59,222 bases of DNA from an uncultured Collinsella sp. (GCA_900548365.1 URKM01000008.1:1-59222); one strand, 5' to 3'; positions 42,932 to 51,619 are shown, numbered from the stretch's first letter. Numbers and translations are program-made. The notes: a model not told the origin generated them from the letters alone.

Positions 42932-43969
42932 ATGGCTTCAGCGTTCGAGCATTATCTGTACGTCTTGGAATGCGGGGACGGCAGCTTGTACACCGGCTAT
43001 GCGACCGACGTCGCGGCTCGCCTTGAAGCGCATCGATCTGGTCGGGGAGCTCGCTATACGCGGTCCCATGCGCCCCTGCGCCTCGTCGCGCGGGCTCGGT
43101 TCTACAGCAAGGCGCGCGCGATGCGCGCGGAAGCGCTGTTCAAGCGATTGCCGCGCAGTCGGAAGGATGCCCTGCTGGTCAAGGCCGAAGACGAGCCGTT
43201 CGAAGTCGTCCTCGCGCGCGAGCTGCCCGGGTTCGGCGGCGAGGACGCCAGGGAGTTCGCGTGCAGGAGCCTCGCTTCCCAGGTCGATCCCGAGTACGGC
43301 GCGTTCATGGCGAGGTTGATACCGACGCTTCCGCGCAACCGCGTGGCGGGTGTGCGGACGCCGGCGCTGCGGGCGCTGGCGAAGGAGCTCGCGGGACGCG
43401 ACGATGCGGAACTGTTCATGCGGGCGCTGCCGCATGCGGTGTTCGAGGAAAACCAGCTGCATGCGTTCCTGTTGGGGTTCGAACGAGATTACGACCGCGC
43501 GCTCGCAAGGTACGAGCGGTTCTTGCCGCATGTCGACAACTGGGCAACATGCGACCAGATACCGATGGGGGTTCTAGGGGGGAGGCCGCGGGAAACCCTG
43601 GGACATGTGGAGCGCTGGCTGGCGTCGGAATCGTGCTACGTCGTGCGCTTCGGCATCGGCGTCCTGATGCGGCTCTATCTCGATGAGCGGTTCGACCAGC
43701 GCCATCTCGCCCTGGTCGCCGCCGCGCGCCTGCCCGGCGCGCCGGATCGACCCCGGAGGGAATCTGAAGCGTACTACGTCGATATGATGCGCGCATGGTA
43801 CTTCGCCGAGGCGCTGGTCCGTCAGCGGGAGGCGGCGCTGCCCTATATGGAGCGTCGCGATTCCGATGCCCCGCTAGATGAGTGGACGCGGCGCAAGGCG
43901 ATCCAGAAAGCGCTGGAGAGCAGGCGCGTGGGCGCTGAGATGAAGGAGTATCTGCGCTCGTGCCGCTAG
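42932..43969 (+). CDS. fusion of GIY-YIG nuclease domain and AlkD-like DNA alkylation repair domain
   Basis: A 345-residue protein counted from the ATG with GGGAGGG upstream. Residues ~5-90 form a UPF0213/YhbQ-type GIY-YIG domain: YLYVLECGDGSLYTGYATDV, then HRSGRGARYTRSHAPL and Glu in RAEALFKRL. Residues ~110-345 match the HEAT-like AlkD/DNA-alkylation-repair fold: YGAFMARLIPTLPRNRVAGV then LPHVDNWATCDQI and the C-terminal helices. AlkD enzymes excise alkylated bases, so a joined nuclease would allow incision in the same protein; that coupling is inference. The gene lies between Sel1 copy A and rlmH. Confidence 0.85.
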   Translation: MASAFEHYLYVLECGDGSLYTGYATDVAARLEAHRSGRGARYTRSHAPLRLVARARFYSKARAMRAEALFKRLPRSRKDALLVKAEDEPFEVVLARELPGFGGEDAREFACRSLASQVDPEYGAFMARLIPTLPRNRVAGVRTPALRALAKELAGRDDAELFMRALPHAVFEENQLHAFLLGFERDYDRALARYERFLPHVDNWATCDQIPMGVLGGRPRETLGHVERWLASESCYVVRFGIGVLMRLYLDERFDQRHLALVAAARLPGAPDRPRRESEAYYVDMMRAWYFAEALVRQREAALPYMERRDSDAPLDEWTRRKAIQKALESRRVGAEMKEYLRSCR

Positions 43970-44250
43970 GGGCGCCGGGAATCGAGGGGAGCTATGGTGC
44001 GTCGCATCGAGGGACGTGCTTGCCTGGGCCAGGAGCGCTTCTGGTCGCGGGGCCCGTCCGGGCGCGGGGCGCCCTGGGGCCGTTCGGATTTGCTGGTCGC
44101 TCTGCTTTCTGCCTGGTATACACTATCGTGACGTAACAGGTGCTCGGCGGGGTTTCGGGCGCCGGAGAGATAGCATCCCGTGGTTGGGCGGGGATGCGCT
44201 GGAAGGGCGCCCGATGGTTCGAGCGGGCGCCGGGCGAGGAGGGGTCCGTC

Positions 44251-44721
44251 GTGAAGATCACCGTCGTTGCCGTGGGCAAGCTCAAGGAACGTTTCTGGTC
44301 GGATGCCTGCGCTGAATATGCGAAGCGCCTGCAGGCGTTCGCGACGGTGAAGCTGGTCGAGGTGCCCGATCGCGATCCTGCTAAATTCGGCGGCGAGGAT
44401 GCCGCCCGCGCCCTCGAGGGCAAGGGCGTTTTGGCGGCGATTCCCGAGCGCTCGCATGTGATCTTGCTGGATATCGGCGGCACCGAGCGCTCGAGCGAGG
44501 AGATTGCCGGCCGTCTCGACGAACTCATGACCCGCGGGACGAGCAATATCACGTTCGTGATCGGCGGCTCGTGCGGCGTATCCGACGATGTGCGCGCCCG
44601 CGCGAACGAACGCCTGTCGTTCGGCCGCATCACGCTGCCGCACAACCTGGCGCGCGTGGTGCTGCTCGAGCAGGTGTACCGCGCGTTCAAGATCATGCGC
44701 GGCGAGCCATATCACAAGTAG
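44251..44721 (+). CDS. rlmH: 23S rRNA pseudouridine-1915 N3-methyltransferase RlmH
   Basis: A 156-residue SPOUT methyltransferase starting at GTG 44251 behind GAGGAGGGG. It begins VKITVVAVGKLKERFW, and the trefoil-knot SAM site is intact (HVILLDIGGTERSSEEIAGR, then ITFVIGGSCGV and LARVVLLEQVYRAFKIMRGE). It ends in the conserved PYHK. The earlier starts of the open frame are not used. A second, internally deleted copy lies at 51115. In staphylococci the 3' end of this gene (orfX) is the SCC insertion site; the equivalent core here is GAGCCATATCACAAGTAG. Confidence 0.93.
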   Translation: MKITVVAVGKLKERFWSDACAEYAKRLQAFATVKLVEVPDRDPAKFGGEDAARALEGKGVLAAIPERSHVILLDIGGTERSSEEIAGRLDELMTRGTSNITFVIGGSCGVSDDVRARANERLSFGRITLPHNLARVVLLEQVYRAFKIMRGEPYHK

Positions 44722-44834
44722 GGGCCAGGGGTCGCTGCCCGCCGTACGATGCTTCTTTCGCTGTCCATTGTACGGTACTCCCGTTCGCCTCTTCCGATCT
44801 AGCATGGATGCATCGTCAGGAGAGGGAGGGAGCC

Positions 44835-45767
44835 ATGAGCCCGTTTAAGCGTTACATTCATGTCGAGCGCCTTGATTCCGATGAGTGCGCCGGGCTGTTG
44901 GAGAACGACGGCGTCTATGTGACCGCAAAGGTGGACGGATCGAACGGCAGCGTCTGGTGGGACGGCGATACGCATCGCCTTGCCTGCGCATCGCGCAACA
45001 ACGTGCTCGGTCTCGATGAGGACAACGCGGGATTCTGCGCCTGGTGCGCGGCGCCCAGCGATGAGCGCGATCGCTTGATGGCGTTTTGCGAACAGCATCC
45101 CCATCTGGTGGTGTTCGGCGAATGGATGGGGCAACGCGTCTTCACCGGCGCGTTCAAGGGCTATGATGCACGCGCCCTGGGCGCTCTTGTGATCTTCGAC
45201 GTGTTCGACAGGAATCTCGACGAGTACCTGCCCGATGCATGCTGGCGTCCGATGCTGGCGGAGGTCGGGCTGGAGCGCTGGTTCGTCCGGGTGCTGGCGA
45301 TCCTCGACCATCCAACGGTCGATGACGTGGCGCGCATCGGCAGGGAGAATGATTTCCTGCTCGAGGGGACGGGCATGGTCGGGGAGGGCGTCGTATGCAA
45401 GGCCCCCGGCTGGCGCAACGCATATGGTCGCCAGGCGTACGGTAAGATCGTGCTCGATGAGTTCAAGCACCAGCACAAGCCCGCGCGCGAGTCGATCGAT
45501 GTGGAGCGCGAGATCGTGGATCAGTTTATGACCGATGCCGAGATGGCGAAGAGCGTGGCGAAGGTATGCGTCGCCTGCTCAGCGGATGCGTTCGATGCGA
45601 CGAGCCGTAAGATGATGGGCATGTTGCAGAGCATGTGCTGGCGAGACCTGCTCGATGAATGCGCCAACTGGGTGAAGAAGTTCAAGAAGCCGACGGTGAA
45701 TTTCGGGCAGCTCTCGGGCGCGTGCAATGCCCGCGTCGCAGACTACGTGAGCGAGCATTTCGGCTAA
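44835..45767 (+). CDS. RNA ligase (Rnl2-like nucleotidyltransferase)
   Basis: A 310-residue ATP-dependent RNA ligase-type protein; GAGGGAGGGAGCC precedes the ATG. Adenylation motifs are visible: VTAKVDGSNGSVWWDG (motif I, lysine of KVDG), ASRNN (Ia-like), LVVFGEWMG (III), EGTGMVGEGVVCKAP (IV, EGVV) and YGKIVLDEFKH (V). A C-terminal helical region follows. It lies directly before rtcB in the same direction, pointing to RNA break repair. Related phage proteins reseal cleaved tRNAs. It follows rlmH by 113 bp. Confidence 0.85.
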   Translation: MSPFKRYIHVERLDSDECAGLLENDGVYVTAKVDGSNGSVWWDGDTHRLACASRNNVLGLDEDNAGFCAWCAAPSDERDRLMAFCEQHPHLVVFGEWMGQRVFTGAFKGYDARALGALVIFDVFDRNLDEYLPDACWRPMLAEVGLERWFVRVLAILDHPTVDDVARIGRENDFLLEGTGMVGEGVVCKAPGWRNAYGRQAYGKIVLDEFKHQHKPARESIDVEREIVDQFMTDAEMAKSVAKVCVACSADAFDATSRKMMGMLQSMCWRDLLDECANWVKKFKKPTVNFGQLSGACNARVADYVSEHFG

Positions 45768-45917
45768 CGTGGAGCGCGCGGTGCGGTGGTTGGCGGTTGC
45801 CGGTTTGAATGGGCCGGCAGCCTACCGTGTATTGCGGACGGGGTCGGAACGCTGCTCGTTAGTAGCTTATCGCGCGATACGACCTATTCGCAATGGGGCA
45901 AAGGGGCTGGATGCAAG

Positions 45918-47117
45918 ATGTTGGAAATAACGGGAGCATATGAGACCGCCGTCGCGTTCGCGAGCGTTATCGAGGACGAGGCGATCGAGCAGGTGCGCGC
46001 GATGTGCGACCAGCCTTTCGCGCAGGGCGCCCATGTGCGCATCATGCCGGACGTTCACGCGGGAAAGGGTTGCACCATCGGCACCACGATGCGCGTGACC
46101 GATAAGATCGTGCCCAACATCGTGGGTGTCGATATCGGTTGCGGCATGTACGTGGTCGAGCTGGGCACCGATCCGGTCGATTTGGCCCGGCTCGATGACG
46201 CGTGCCATCACATCCCGTATGGCGCGCGCGTATGGGACGGTCGCAAGGAGAAGTTCGATCTCGAGCGGCTGCGCGCCTATCGCCATCTCAAGGATGCGAG
46301 ACGCATCCATAGGAGTTTGGGAACGCTGGGCGGCGGAAATCATTTCATCGAGGTGGACGTCTCGTCGAACGGCGTGCAGTACCTGGTCATCCACAGCGGT
46401 AGCCGCAATCTGGGAACGCAAATCGCTACTTACTACCAGCGTCTTGCAATCGAGCTGCATCAGGGCAAGGAGGAGTACTTCGAGCGCAGGGACGCGCTTA
46501 TCGCCGAGTATAAGGCTCAAGGACGGCGTTCCGAGATCCACGAAGCGCTGAAAGAGCTGGCATGGAGCGCTCACGAGCCCGATGCCCCGGAGGACCTCTG
46601 CTGGCTCTACGGTTCGTATATGGACGATTACCTGCATGATGTCGCGGTGTGCCAGGCATATGCCGCGCGCAACCGAGAGGTGATAGCAGAGATCATCCTT
46701 GCAGGCTTGGGGCGCGAGGCGCTCGGCGCGTTCCACACCGTCCACAATTACATCGATGTGGACGAGATGGTGCTGCGCAAGGGCGCGATCGCCGCGCATG
46801 CCGGCGAGTTGGTGCTCATTCCCATCAACATGCGCGACGGTAGCATTCTGGCGCGCGGCAAGGGCAACGCCGAGTGGAACGAGAGCGCGCCTCATGGTGC
46901 GGGGCGGTTGATGTCGCGTACCGATGCGCGCGAGCGACTGAGCGTGTCGGAATTCGCACGCCAGATGAAGGGCGTCTACACCACCTGCGTGGGTGAGCGC
47001 ACGCTCGACGAGGCTCCCATGGCGTACAAATCGATCGACGACATCCTGGGTAACCTGGACGAGACGGTCGAGGTCGTCGACATCCTCAAGCCCGCGTTCA
47101 ACTTCAAGGCCATGTAG
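45918..47117 (+). CDS. rtcB: RNA-splicing ligase RtcB
   Basis: A 399-residue GTP- and Mn-dependent ligase joining 3'-phosphate to 5'-OH RNA ends. Signature segments are MPDVHAGKGCTIGTT, VGVDIGCGMYVVEL, LGTLGGGNHFIEVD, VIHSGSRNLGTQIA, FHTVHNYIDVDE, the guanylylated-His region and LRKGAIAAHAGELVLIPINM. The ATG at 45918 opens the conserved region; the frame from 45786 is not used. With the preceding RNA ligase it covers both chemical types of RNA break. Confidence 0.93.
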   Translation: MLEITGAYETAVAFASVIEDEAIEQVRAMCDQPFAQGAHVRIMPDVHAGKGCTIGTTMRVTDKIVPNIVGVDIGCGMYVVELGTDPVDLARLDDACHHIPYGARVWDGRKEKFDLERLRAYRHLKDARRIHRSLGTLGGGNHFIEVDVSSNGVQYLVIHSGSRNLGTQIATYYQRLAIELHQGKEEYFERRDALIAEYKAQGRRSEIHEALKELAWSAHEPDAPEDLCWLYGSYMDDYLHDVAVCQAYAARNREVIAEIILAGLGREALGAFHTVHNYIDVDEMVLRKGAIAAHAGELVLIPINMRDGSILARGKGNAEWNESAPHGAGRLMSRTDARERLSVSEFARQMKGVYTTCVGERTLDEAPMAYKSIDDILGNLDETVEVVDILKPAFNFKAM

Positions 47118-47335
47118 TACGAGATTTGATAAGGTGTCCGCGGGACAGTGGTTTTCCGGCGTGCTGCGTCGGTGATTTCACCGCTGAGGCCTTGCGCTGT
47201 TCAGCATGAAGCCCAGAGCGTTCGAAGCGAGCTCAACGGCTCCGGGCGCTCTAGCCCCTTTGCTTGTTTAAAATGGCATGGTGCATGAGTTGCTGGATTT
47301 ATATGGGACCTTTCGCTTGGATAGCCGGATTGGGT

Positions 47336-49420
47336 TTAGCTGCGGCCGGCAGCAAGGAATTGTTTCCTAAGATCATTTAGCAACGGGCCGCCGCTTATCC
47401 TCCAGAAATCCCATCCGTTTCGGGAGCTGCTTTGAAAGCCATGGAGTTTCAAAGCGCGACCTGCGGCTTTGGAGGGCGATGCGAACTCTTCTCCATTTTC
47501 GAGTCTAATGTGTCCCGATTCCGTAATGGTTGCAGTGGTTTCAAGCTTGGAGGAGCTGTAGGTAAGCACTGTTCCGGCTTGAACGAGACCTCGCTTCAGC
47601 AGCATCGGGAGGGTTACTTTAGATTTTTGAGTCTTCTCTTCCTTACTAGTTGAACTTGCGTGTGCGATCGCCGTTTTTCCGGCCTCGCTCAGATACGGCC
47701 ATCGTTTGAGTGCCTTTTTGGCCAATAGACGAGCACGCTCTTCTATGAGTTCGGGTGTCCATATGTCTGCGCTTTGGATGGTTTTAGAAATCACCAGGCA
47801 CTCTGTGTCGTAGCCGCCTACGATGCGTTCTTTCTTCTCTTTAAACGATCCATCCGAGAGTTCGGCGTTGTAGGCTGTCAGCGTGAGATTGCCCAAGTTG
47901 TTGCAGATGCTTTCAAAGGCGTCAAGTTGCTCGTTGTCGAGAACGGCGAGCCATTCTTCATGGGCGCGTGCGTTTTGGGGCATGACGTGTTCTATGGTGT
48001 ACGCCTTGGAATCAAGTGTCCACGTGTCCTTGGGGTGGTACGTTCGTTCGAGCTCCTTGAGTAGGTAGAAGCATCGGCGGAAATGATATGCATCACGTGT
48101 GAGCAGGGCGTTTTCGAATTCGCGATCGCTGGGGAACCTTCGACTACTTCCGTCTTCTGCAAGCAGGCATTGTTCAAATACAACCCTGTATTCGATGTTT
48201 TCATTTCGGGCACGGTGGAGTTTGCTGATGAGTGTAAGGAAGAACTTGTTAAGGGAGTTGGTGGGTGCGTCAACTACGGCGCGCCGAAGGATGTAGCTTT
48301 CAAGCAGTTCAACCATGGCGATAAAGTCTTCAGTGGCAAATGCACCTCGGGCATGGTCGTCGTAGAGGCATAGCAGCACGGGATTAACAACGCCTGCATT
48401 GAGTTGCGCGATGTTGTCCAAGGCTCGTTTGAGGCGCGGTTCATTTTCCATGCCCATCGTGATGTTGGCGTAATAGCGGGCGAAATCCTCCATTTGCTGC
48501 AAAAGCTCTACGATGCGTAGCTCTTTGTCGTATCCATTGTCGATGACATGCCGCTTGAAGAGGGGATAGACCGTGCGACGCGTTAATGGTTCGGGCGCAT
48601 AGAGAACGGTGAGGTAGTTTCGAACGAATTCGTCGAATATCTTGTCGTATGAGTCCTTACCGAGTGCGAGCTCGATTTTACGCCAATGGTGTAAATACAT
48701 GTGGTTTTGTTGCTCTCGCTCGAGCCCCATGAGGACGTAGTTGCGGATGAGGTCGGCCGAGGACAGGTCTTTACCGGTTGAGTTCATGCTTTCAAAGATG
48801 AGCTGCGGATTGTCCTTTCCTGCATCAAGTGAGATCGAGACGACGTCTAGACGTTGTATGCCGCTCCAGACAAGTTCGGGGTCGGCCATGTTCTCAAGGC
48901 GCTGATAGAAGAACTCATAATTGGCAACAATTCGCTCGTTGGCGGCGGGGATTGCAAGGTCATCATGCTCAACGGCGTCAATCAGGGCGCGAAAGACGTC
49001 CTTGTCTCCCTGGGAGAGCGTGAGACGGTAATGGTCCTCTCCATGTTTGAAGGGGCTTACCAGGTAGTTGGATCCAATTATTTCTGCTTGGCTAAAGGTC
49101 CATTTCGCTTGATGGTGATTGCGGGCAAAGCTTGCGAGGGCAGCGAGCAGGAGCGAGACCGTGGTCATGCGCTGCTGTCCATCGATGATAAGCGACGTTG
49201 CTATACCCGCGGGGTTGAAGCAGCCATCCATGACGTACACGACCGAGCCTGTGAAGTGGCGGAGGTCTGGTCGCCGTCCTATGGTAAGAATATCCTGCCA
49301 GAGCTGTTCGCATTGCTCTTCATCCCATGAGTACGGCCGCTGATAGACGGGAATTTCATAGCGGGTTGATGGATTAGCGAGTAAGCTGAGCAGCGATGCC
49401 GGTGCGGCGTTCATGGTCAT
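47336..49420 (-). CDS. GmrSD-type restriction protein (DUF262 + DUF1524) with C-terminal RAMA-like domain
   Basis: A 694-residue protein resembling type IV, modification-dependent restriction enzymes. The N-terminal DUF262 domain shows YEIPVYQRPYSWDEEQ and SLIIDGQQRMTTVSLLLAAL (NTP-binding DGQQR). DUF1524, an HNH nuclease, follows with YTIEHVMPQNARAHEEW and LGNLTLTAYN. The C-terminal ~80 residues (MLLKRGLVQAGTVLTYSSSK then FASPSKAAGRALKLHGF and NGWDFWRISGG) match the RAMA pattern associated with methylated-DNA systems. It is the last of three same-strand genes beginning with Sel1 copy B. By family it would cut DNA with modified bases. Confidence 0.87.
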   Translation of the reverse strand: MTMNAAPASLLSLLANPSTRYEIPVYQRPYSWDEEQCEQLWQDILTIGRRPDLRHFTGSVVYVMDGCFNPAGIATSLIIDGQQRMTTVSLLLAALASFARNHHQAKWTFSQAEIIGSNYLVSPFKHGEDHYRLTLSQGDKDVFRALIDAVEHDDLAIPAANERIVANYEFFYQRLENMADPELVWSGIQRLDVVSISLDAGKDNPQLIFESMNSTGKDLSSADLIRNYVLMGLEREQQNHMYLHHWRKIELALGKDSYDKIFDEFVRNYLTVLYAPEPLTRRTVYPLFKRHVIDNGYDKELRIVELLQQMEDFARYYANITMGMENEPRLKRALDNIAQLNAGVVNPVLLCLYDDHARGAFATEDFIAMVELLESYILRRAVVDAPTNSLNKFFLTLISKLHRARNENIEYRVVFEQCLLAEDGSSRRFPSDREFENALLTRDAYHFRRCFYLLKELERTYHPKDTWTLDSKAYTIEHVMPQNARAHEEWLAVLDNEQLDAFESICNNLGNLTLTAYNAELSDGSFKEKKERIVGGYDTECLVISKTIQSADIWTPELIEERARLLAKKALKRWPYLSEAGKTAIAHASSTSKEEKTQKSKVTLPMLLKRGLVQAGTVLTYSSSKLETTATITESGHIRLENGEEFASPSKAAGRALKLHGFQSSSRNGWDFWRISGGPLLNDLRKQFLAAGRS

Positions 49421-49514
49421 GGAGTGCCTCGCAATAAATCGGTTGCATGGTGCTACTAAGCAGTGTAGGAGGCCGCTTCGAGCTAGCGTGCGTCTGTTCG
49501 GTGTGCGGGGTGCA

Positions 49515-50054
49515 TCATCGGCACGAAATCATCGGTCCAAATTCATCGTAATCGATGCCGGCAATTTTCAATAGTTCGGCGAATTGTTCGGCGACTGGCA
49601 GGAGTTCTGGATCCCATGCACACCATTGCTCGATGGGGTCCGTTCCAGGGAAGTCGAATGTATAGGAGAAGCCATCGAGTCCGCATACTTTCTTTGCTCG
49701 AGAGAGGAGCCGTTTTGCGCTGCCATCTAAAAAGACGGTGACATCTTGTGCATGCACCGATGCATGTCCTGTTTGCATGGGCATATCGAACGCCGCCAGG
49801 GCTTCGTCGTAGGCGAGCAGCTCGTTTACGGTCATGTGCTCGCGAATAACTCCGAGTGGTTTCGCTACAGCGGCAGCTGCCGCCACCCGTTGCATAAACG
49901 GTGGCAATATGAACCAATCGAGTACAAGAGAGCCCGTATCGAGACGGCTGAGGATGAGCTTGTACGTCTTTCGCCTCAGGTTTTCTGCCGATGCAATGGT
50001 TACGATTCTTTCGGCAGAGGGGGTCTGTTCGTTTGTTTGATTCAATTTAGGCAT
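49515..50054 (-). CDS. unknown 179-residue protein
   Basis: Not recognised. A soluble protein with N-terminal positive charge (ENLRRKTYKLILSRLDTGSL), a hydrophobic stretch VLDWFILPPFMQRVAAAAAV, probably a buried helix, and an acidic aromatic C-terminus (FSYTFDFPGTDPIEQWCAWD, LKIAGIDYDEFGPM). It starts 12 nt after Sel1 copy B stops and lies 94 bp before the GmrSD-type gene, so all three are probably one transcript. Confidence 0.65.
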   Translation of the reverse strand: MPKLNQTNEQTPSAERIVTIASAENLRRKTYKLILSRLDTGSLVLDWFILPPFMQRVAAAAAVAKPLGVIREHMTVNELLAYDEALAAFDMPMQTGHASVHAQDVTVFLDGSAKRLLSRAKKVCGLDGFSYTFDFPGTDPIEQWCAWDPELLPVAEQFAELLKIAGIDYDEFGPMISCR

Positions 50055-50066
50055 TTAGGCCCCTTC

Positions 50067-50921
50067 CTATTCTTCGCCGGCGCGGATGCGGCGATGGTGC
50101 TCCCGCACGGCGATGCGCGCAGCCTGCTGGCCCTCGATTGCCTGCTCGAGCTGGCGGCTGTAGTAGGTGAGGCCGTCGTCGATGAGCGTGTAGTAGCCGA
50201 GCTCGGCTTCGGTGTATAGCGAGAGCGCGGCTTCGGGGTTGGGTTCGAGTTTGCCCTTGATGCCGTGCAGGAGGTAGTTTGCCATGTGGTGCGCTGCGCG
50301 CGCCGTGAGGGGCGGCTCGCCGGCATGCTTGTACGCGTTGACGTACATGCGCCAGGCGGTGAACTCGCTTTTGCGCACGCCCTTGCCGCTGGCGTAGAGG
50401 TCACCGAGCTTCCAGTAGCCCTCGGGGTTATTCGCCATAAGGGCGCCGAAGGCATAGCATTCGTACGCGCGGGCGTAATCGCGATTCGTGCCGCGACCGT
50501 AGTAGTACATGTAACCGAGGTTGATGGCCGACTGTGCATCCCCACGCGTCTTGCCGAGCTCGTAGAGATCGATAGCGATGGCGTAGTCTTCGGGAGACCC
50601 GTCGTTCGGCGCGTCGTGGTAGAAGTTCGCAAGGTTGCAGCAGCAGCCGGCGTGCCCGCATGCCACACCGTGTTCGTACATGCGCATGATGAATTCGCGC
50701 AGCAGGGAATCGTCCTTAAGGCGTTCGTATGCCGGCGGGTTGTCGAAGAAGCTTTCGCACATCTCGTCGAAATCTTCTTCTATGGCGTTGACGAAGGCCA
50801 GGTAGAGGGTCTTCCACTCGTGGACGACGATGCGGTCGTGCAGGGGCGAGGTGTCATAGGAGTCTGCGATGAGCTCGCTCCAGCGGTCGATCTCTTGCGC
50901 GGTAAGCTTCTTGCATTCCAT
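50067..50921 (-). CDS. Sel1-repeat protein, copy B
   Basis: A 284-residue paralogue of the 41714-42571 protein, with the same Cys cluster (GVACGHAGCCCNLANFYHDA) and repeats (SAINLGYMYYYGRGTNRDYA, YWKLGDLYASGKGVRKSEFT) and nearly the same ending. The start MECKKLTAQEIDRWSELIAD follows GGAGACATC on the minus strand; the frame extends upstream to 51311 only as the antisense of the second rlmH. It heads a probable operon with the unknown protein and the GmrSD-type gene. Divergence from copy A indicates an old duplication. Confidence 0.87.
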   Translation of the reverse strand: MECKKLTAQEIDRWSELIADSYDTSPLHDRIVVHEWKTLYLAFVNAIEEDFDEMCESFFDNPPAYERLKDDSLLREFIMRMYEHGVACGHAGCCCNLANFYHDAPNDGSPEDYAIAIDLYELGKTRGDAQSAINLGYMYYYGRGTNRDYARAYECYAFGALMANNPEGYWKLGDLYASGKGVRKSEFTAWRMYVNAYKHAGEPPLTARAAHHMANYLLHGIKGKLEPNPEAALSLYTEAELGYYTLIDDGLTYYSRQLEQAIEGQQAARIAVREHHRRIRAGEE

Positions 50922-51010
50922 GATGTCTCCTTCCGTTGCGTTTGCCCGCGTGGACGCCGAGGCGGGCAAGCCGACTTTGCTTGCAGTGTACCCCCGTATG
51001 TCGAGCTTGC

Positions 51011-51028
51011 TGTCCATCGAGGTGGACG
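51011..51028. promoter_or_regulatory. TGTCCA-N6-TGGAC dyad upstream of Sel1 copy B
   Basis: TGTCCATCGAGGTGGACG has the same arms and 6-bp spacing as the palindrome before Sel1 copy A. Its centre is about 98 bp from the Sel1 copy B start; the other site is about 100 bp from its gene. Confidence 0.6.
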
Positions 51029-51114
51029 GGTGAAGGGGCGCCCCGGCGCGGGATGGGTTCGTAGGAGATGCGGGCCTTTGCCCGGTACGGGGAGAGCGGG
51101 TAGGGGAGGGTATT

Positions 51115-51399
51115 ATGAAGATCACCGTTGTCGCCGTGGGCAAGCTCGAGGAGCGCTTTTGGGTGGATGCGTGCGCGGAGTACGCCAAGCGCCTCGATAG
51201 ACTGATGACGCGCGGGGCGAGCAACATCACGTTTATTGTCGGAGGATCGTGCGGCGTATCGCAGGACGTGCACGTCCGCGCCGACGAGCGCCTGCCGTTC
51301 GGGCGCATCACGCTGTCGTATAACCTCGCGCGCGTGGTGCTGCTCGAGCAGGTCTACCGTGCCTTCAAGATCCTGCACGGCGAGCCGTATCATAAGTAG
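51115..51399 (+). pseudogene. second rlmH copy with a 62-codon in-frame internal deletion
   Basis: A 94-residue frame, ATG to stop, aligning to the intact rlmH product at both ends (MKITVVAVGKLEERFW... and LARVVLLEQVYRAFKILHGE, PYHK). It lacks the part matching 44331-44516 of the intact gene, including VILLDIGG of the SAM-binding knot. Exactly 186 nt are gone, so the frame survives. Enzyme activity is unlikely. Silent differences from the intact copy are many, so the duplication is old or came from a related strain. The 3' end GAGCCGTATCATAAGTAG keeps the SCC-type att core. Confidence 0.82.
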
Positions 51400-51465
51400 T
51401 GCGAAGCCCGGTAGGGGTTGAAAAAGAATCGTTGAGAGTTTCTATCTTGCTGGATGGATGCAGGG

Positions 51466-51483
51466 TGTCCACTTTGATGGACT
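51466..51483. promoter_or_regulatory. third TGTCCA-N6-TGGAC dyad
   Basis: TGTCCACTTTGATGGACT lies 137 bp upstream of the giant helicase start, after the second rlmH. Arms and spacing match the two Sel1-associated dyads. The 220-bp gap otherwise holds a possible -10 (TATACT at ~51585). Confidence 0.55.
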
Positions 51484-51619
51484 TTGAGCATTGTTGATGC
51501 GGATAAACTTGTACCTGTATGGGTGGGCTGGTTGGATCTTGGGCCGTACAGGGCTATGGGTGGTGCCTGTTTGGCTGAGGCATATACTGTTCTATTAATG
51601 TGCCAAAAGGGGTGATGAT

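Noticed and set aside
47130..47335. terminator or RNA after rtcB
   Set aside because: Short dyads such as TGTCC-GCG-GGACA and AGAGCG...CGCTCT are present, but none has the stem and T-run of a convincing terminator, and no RNA family is recognisable.
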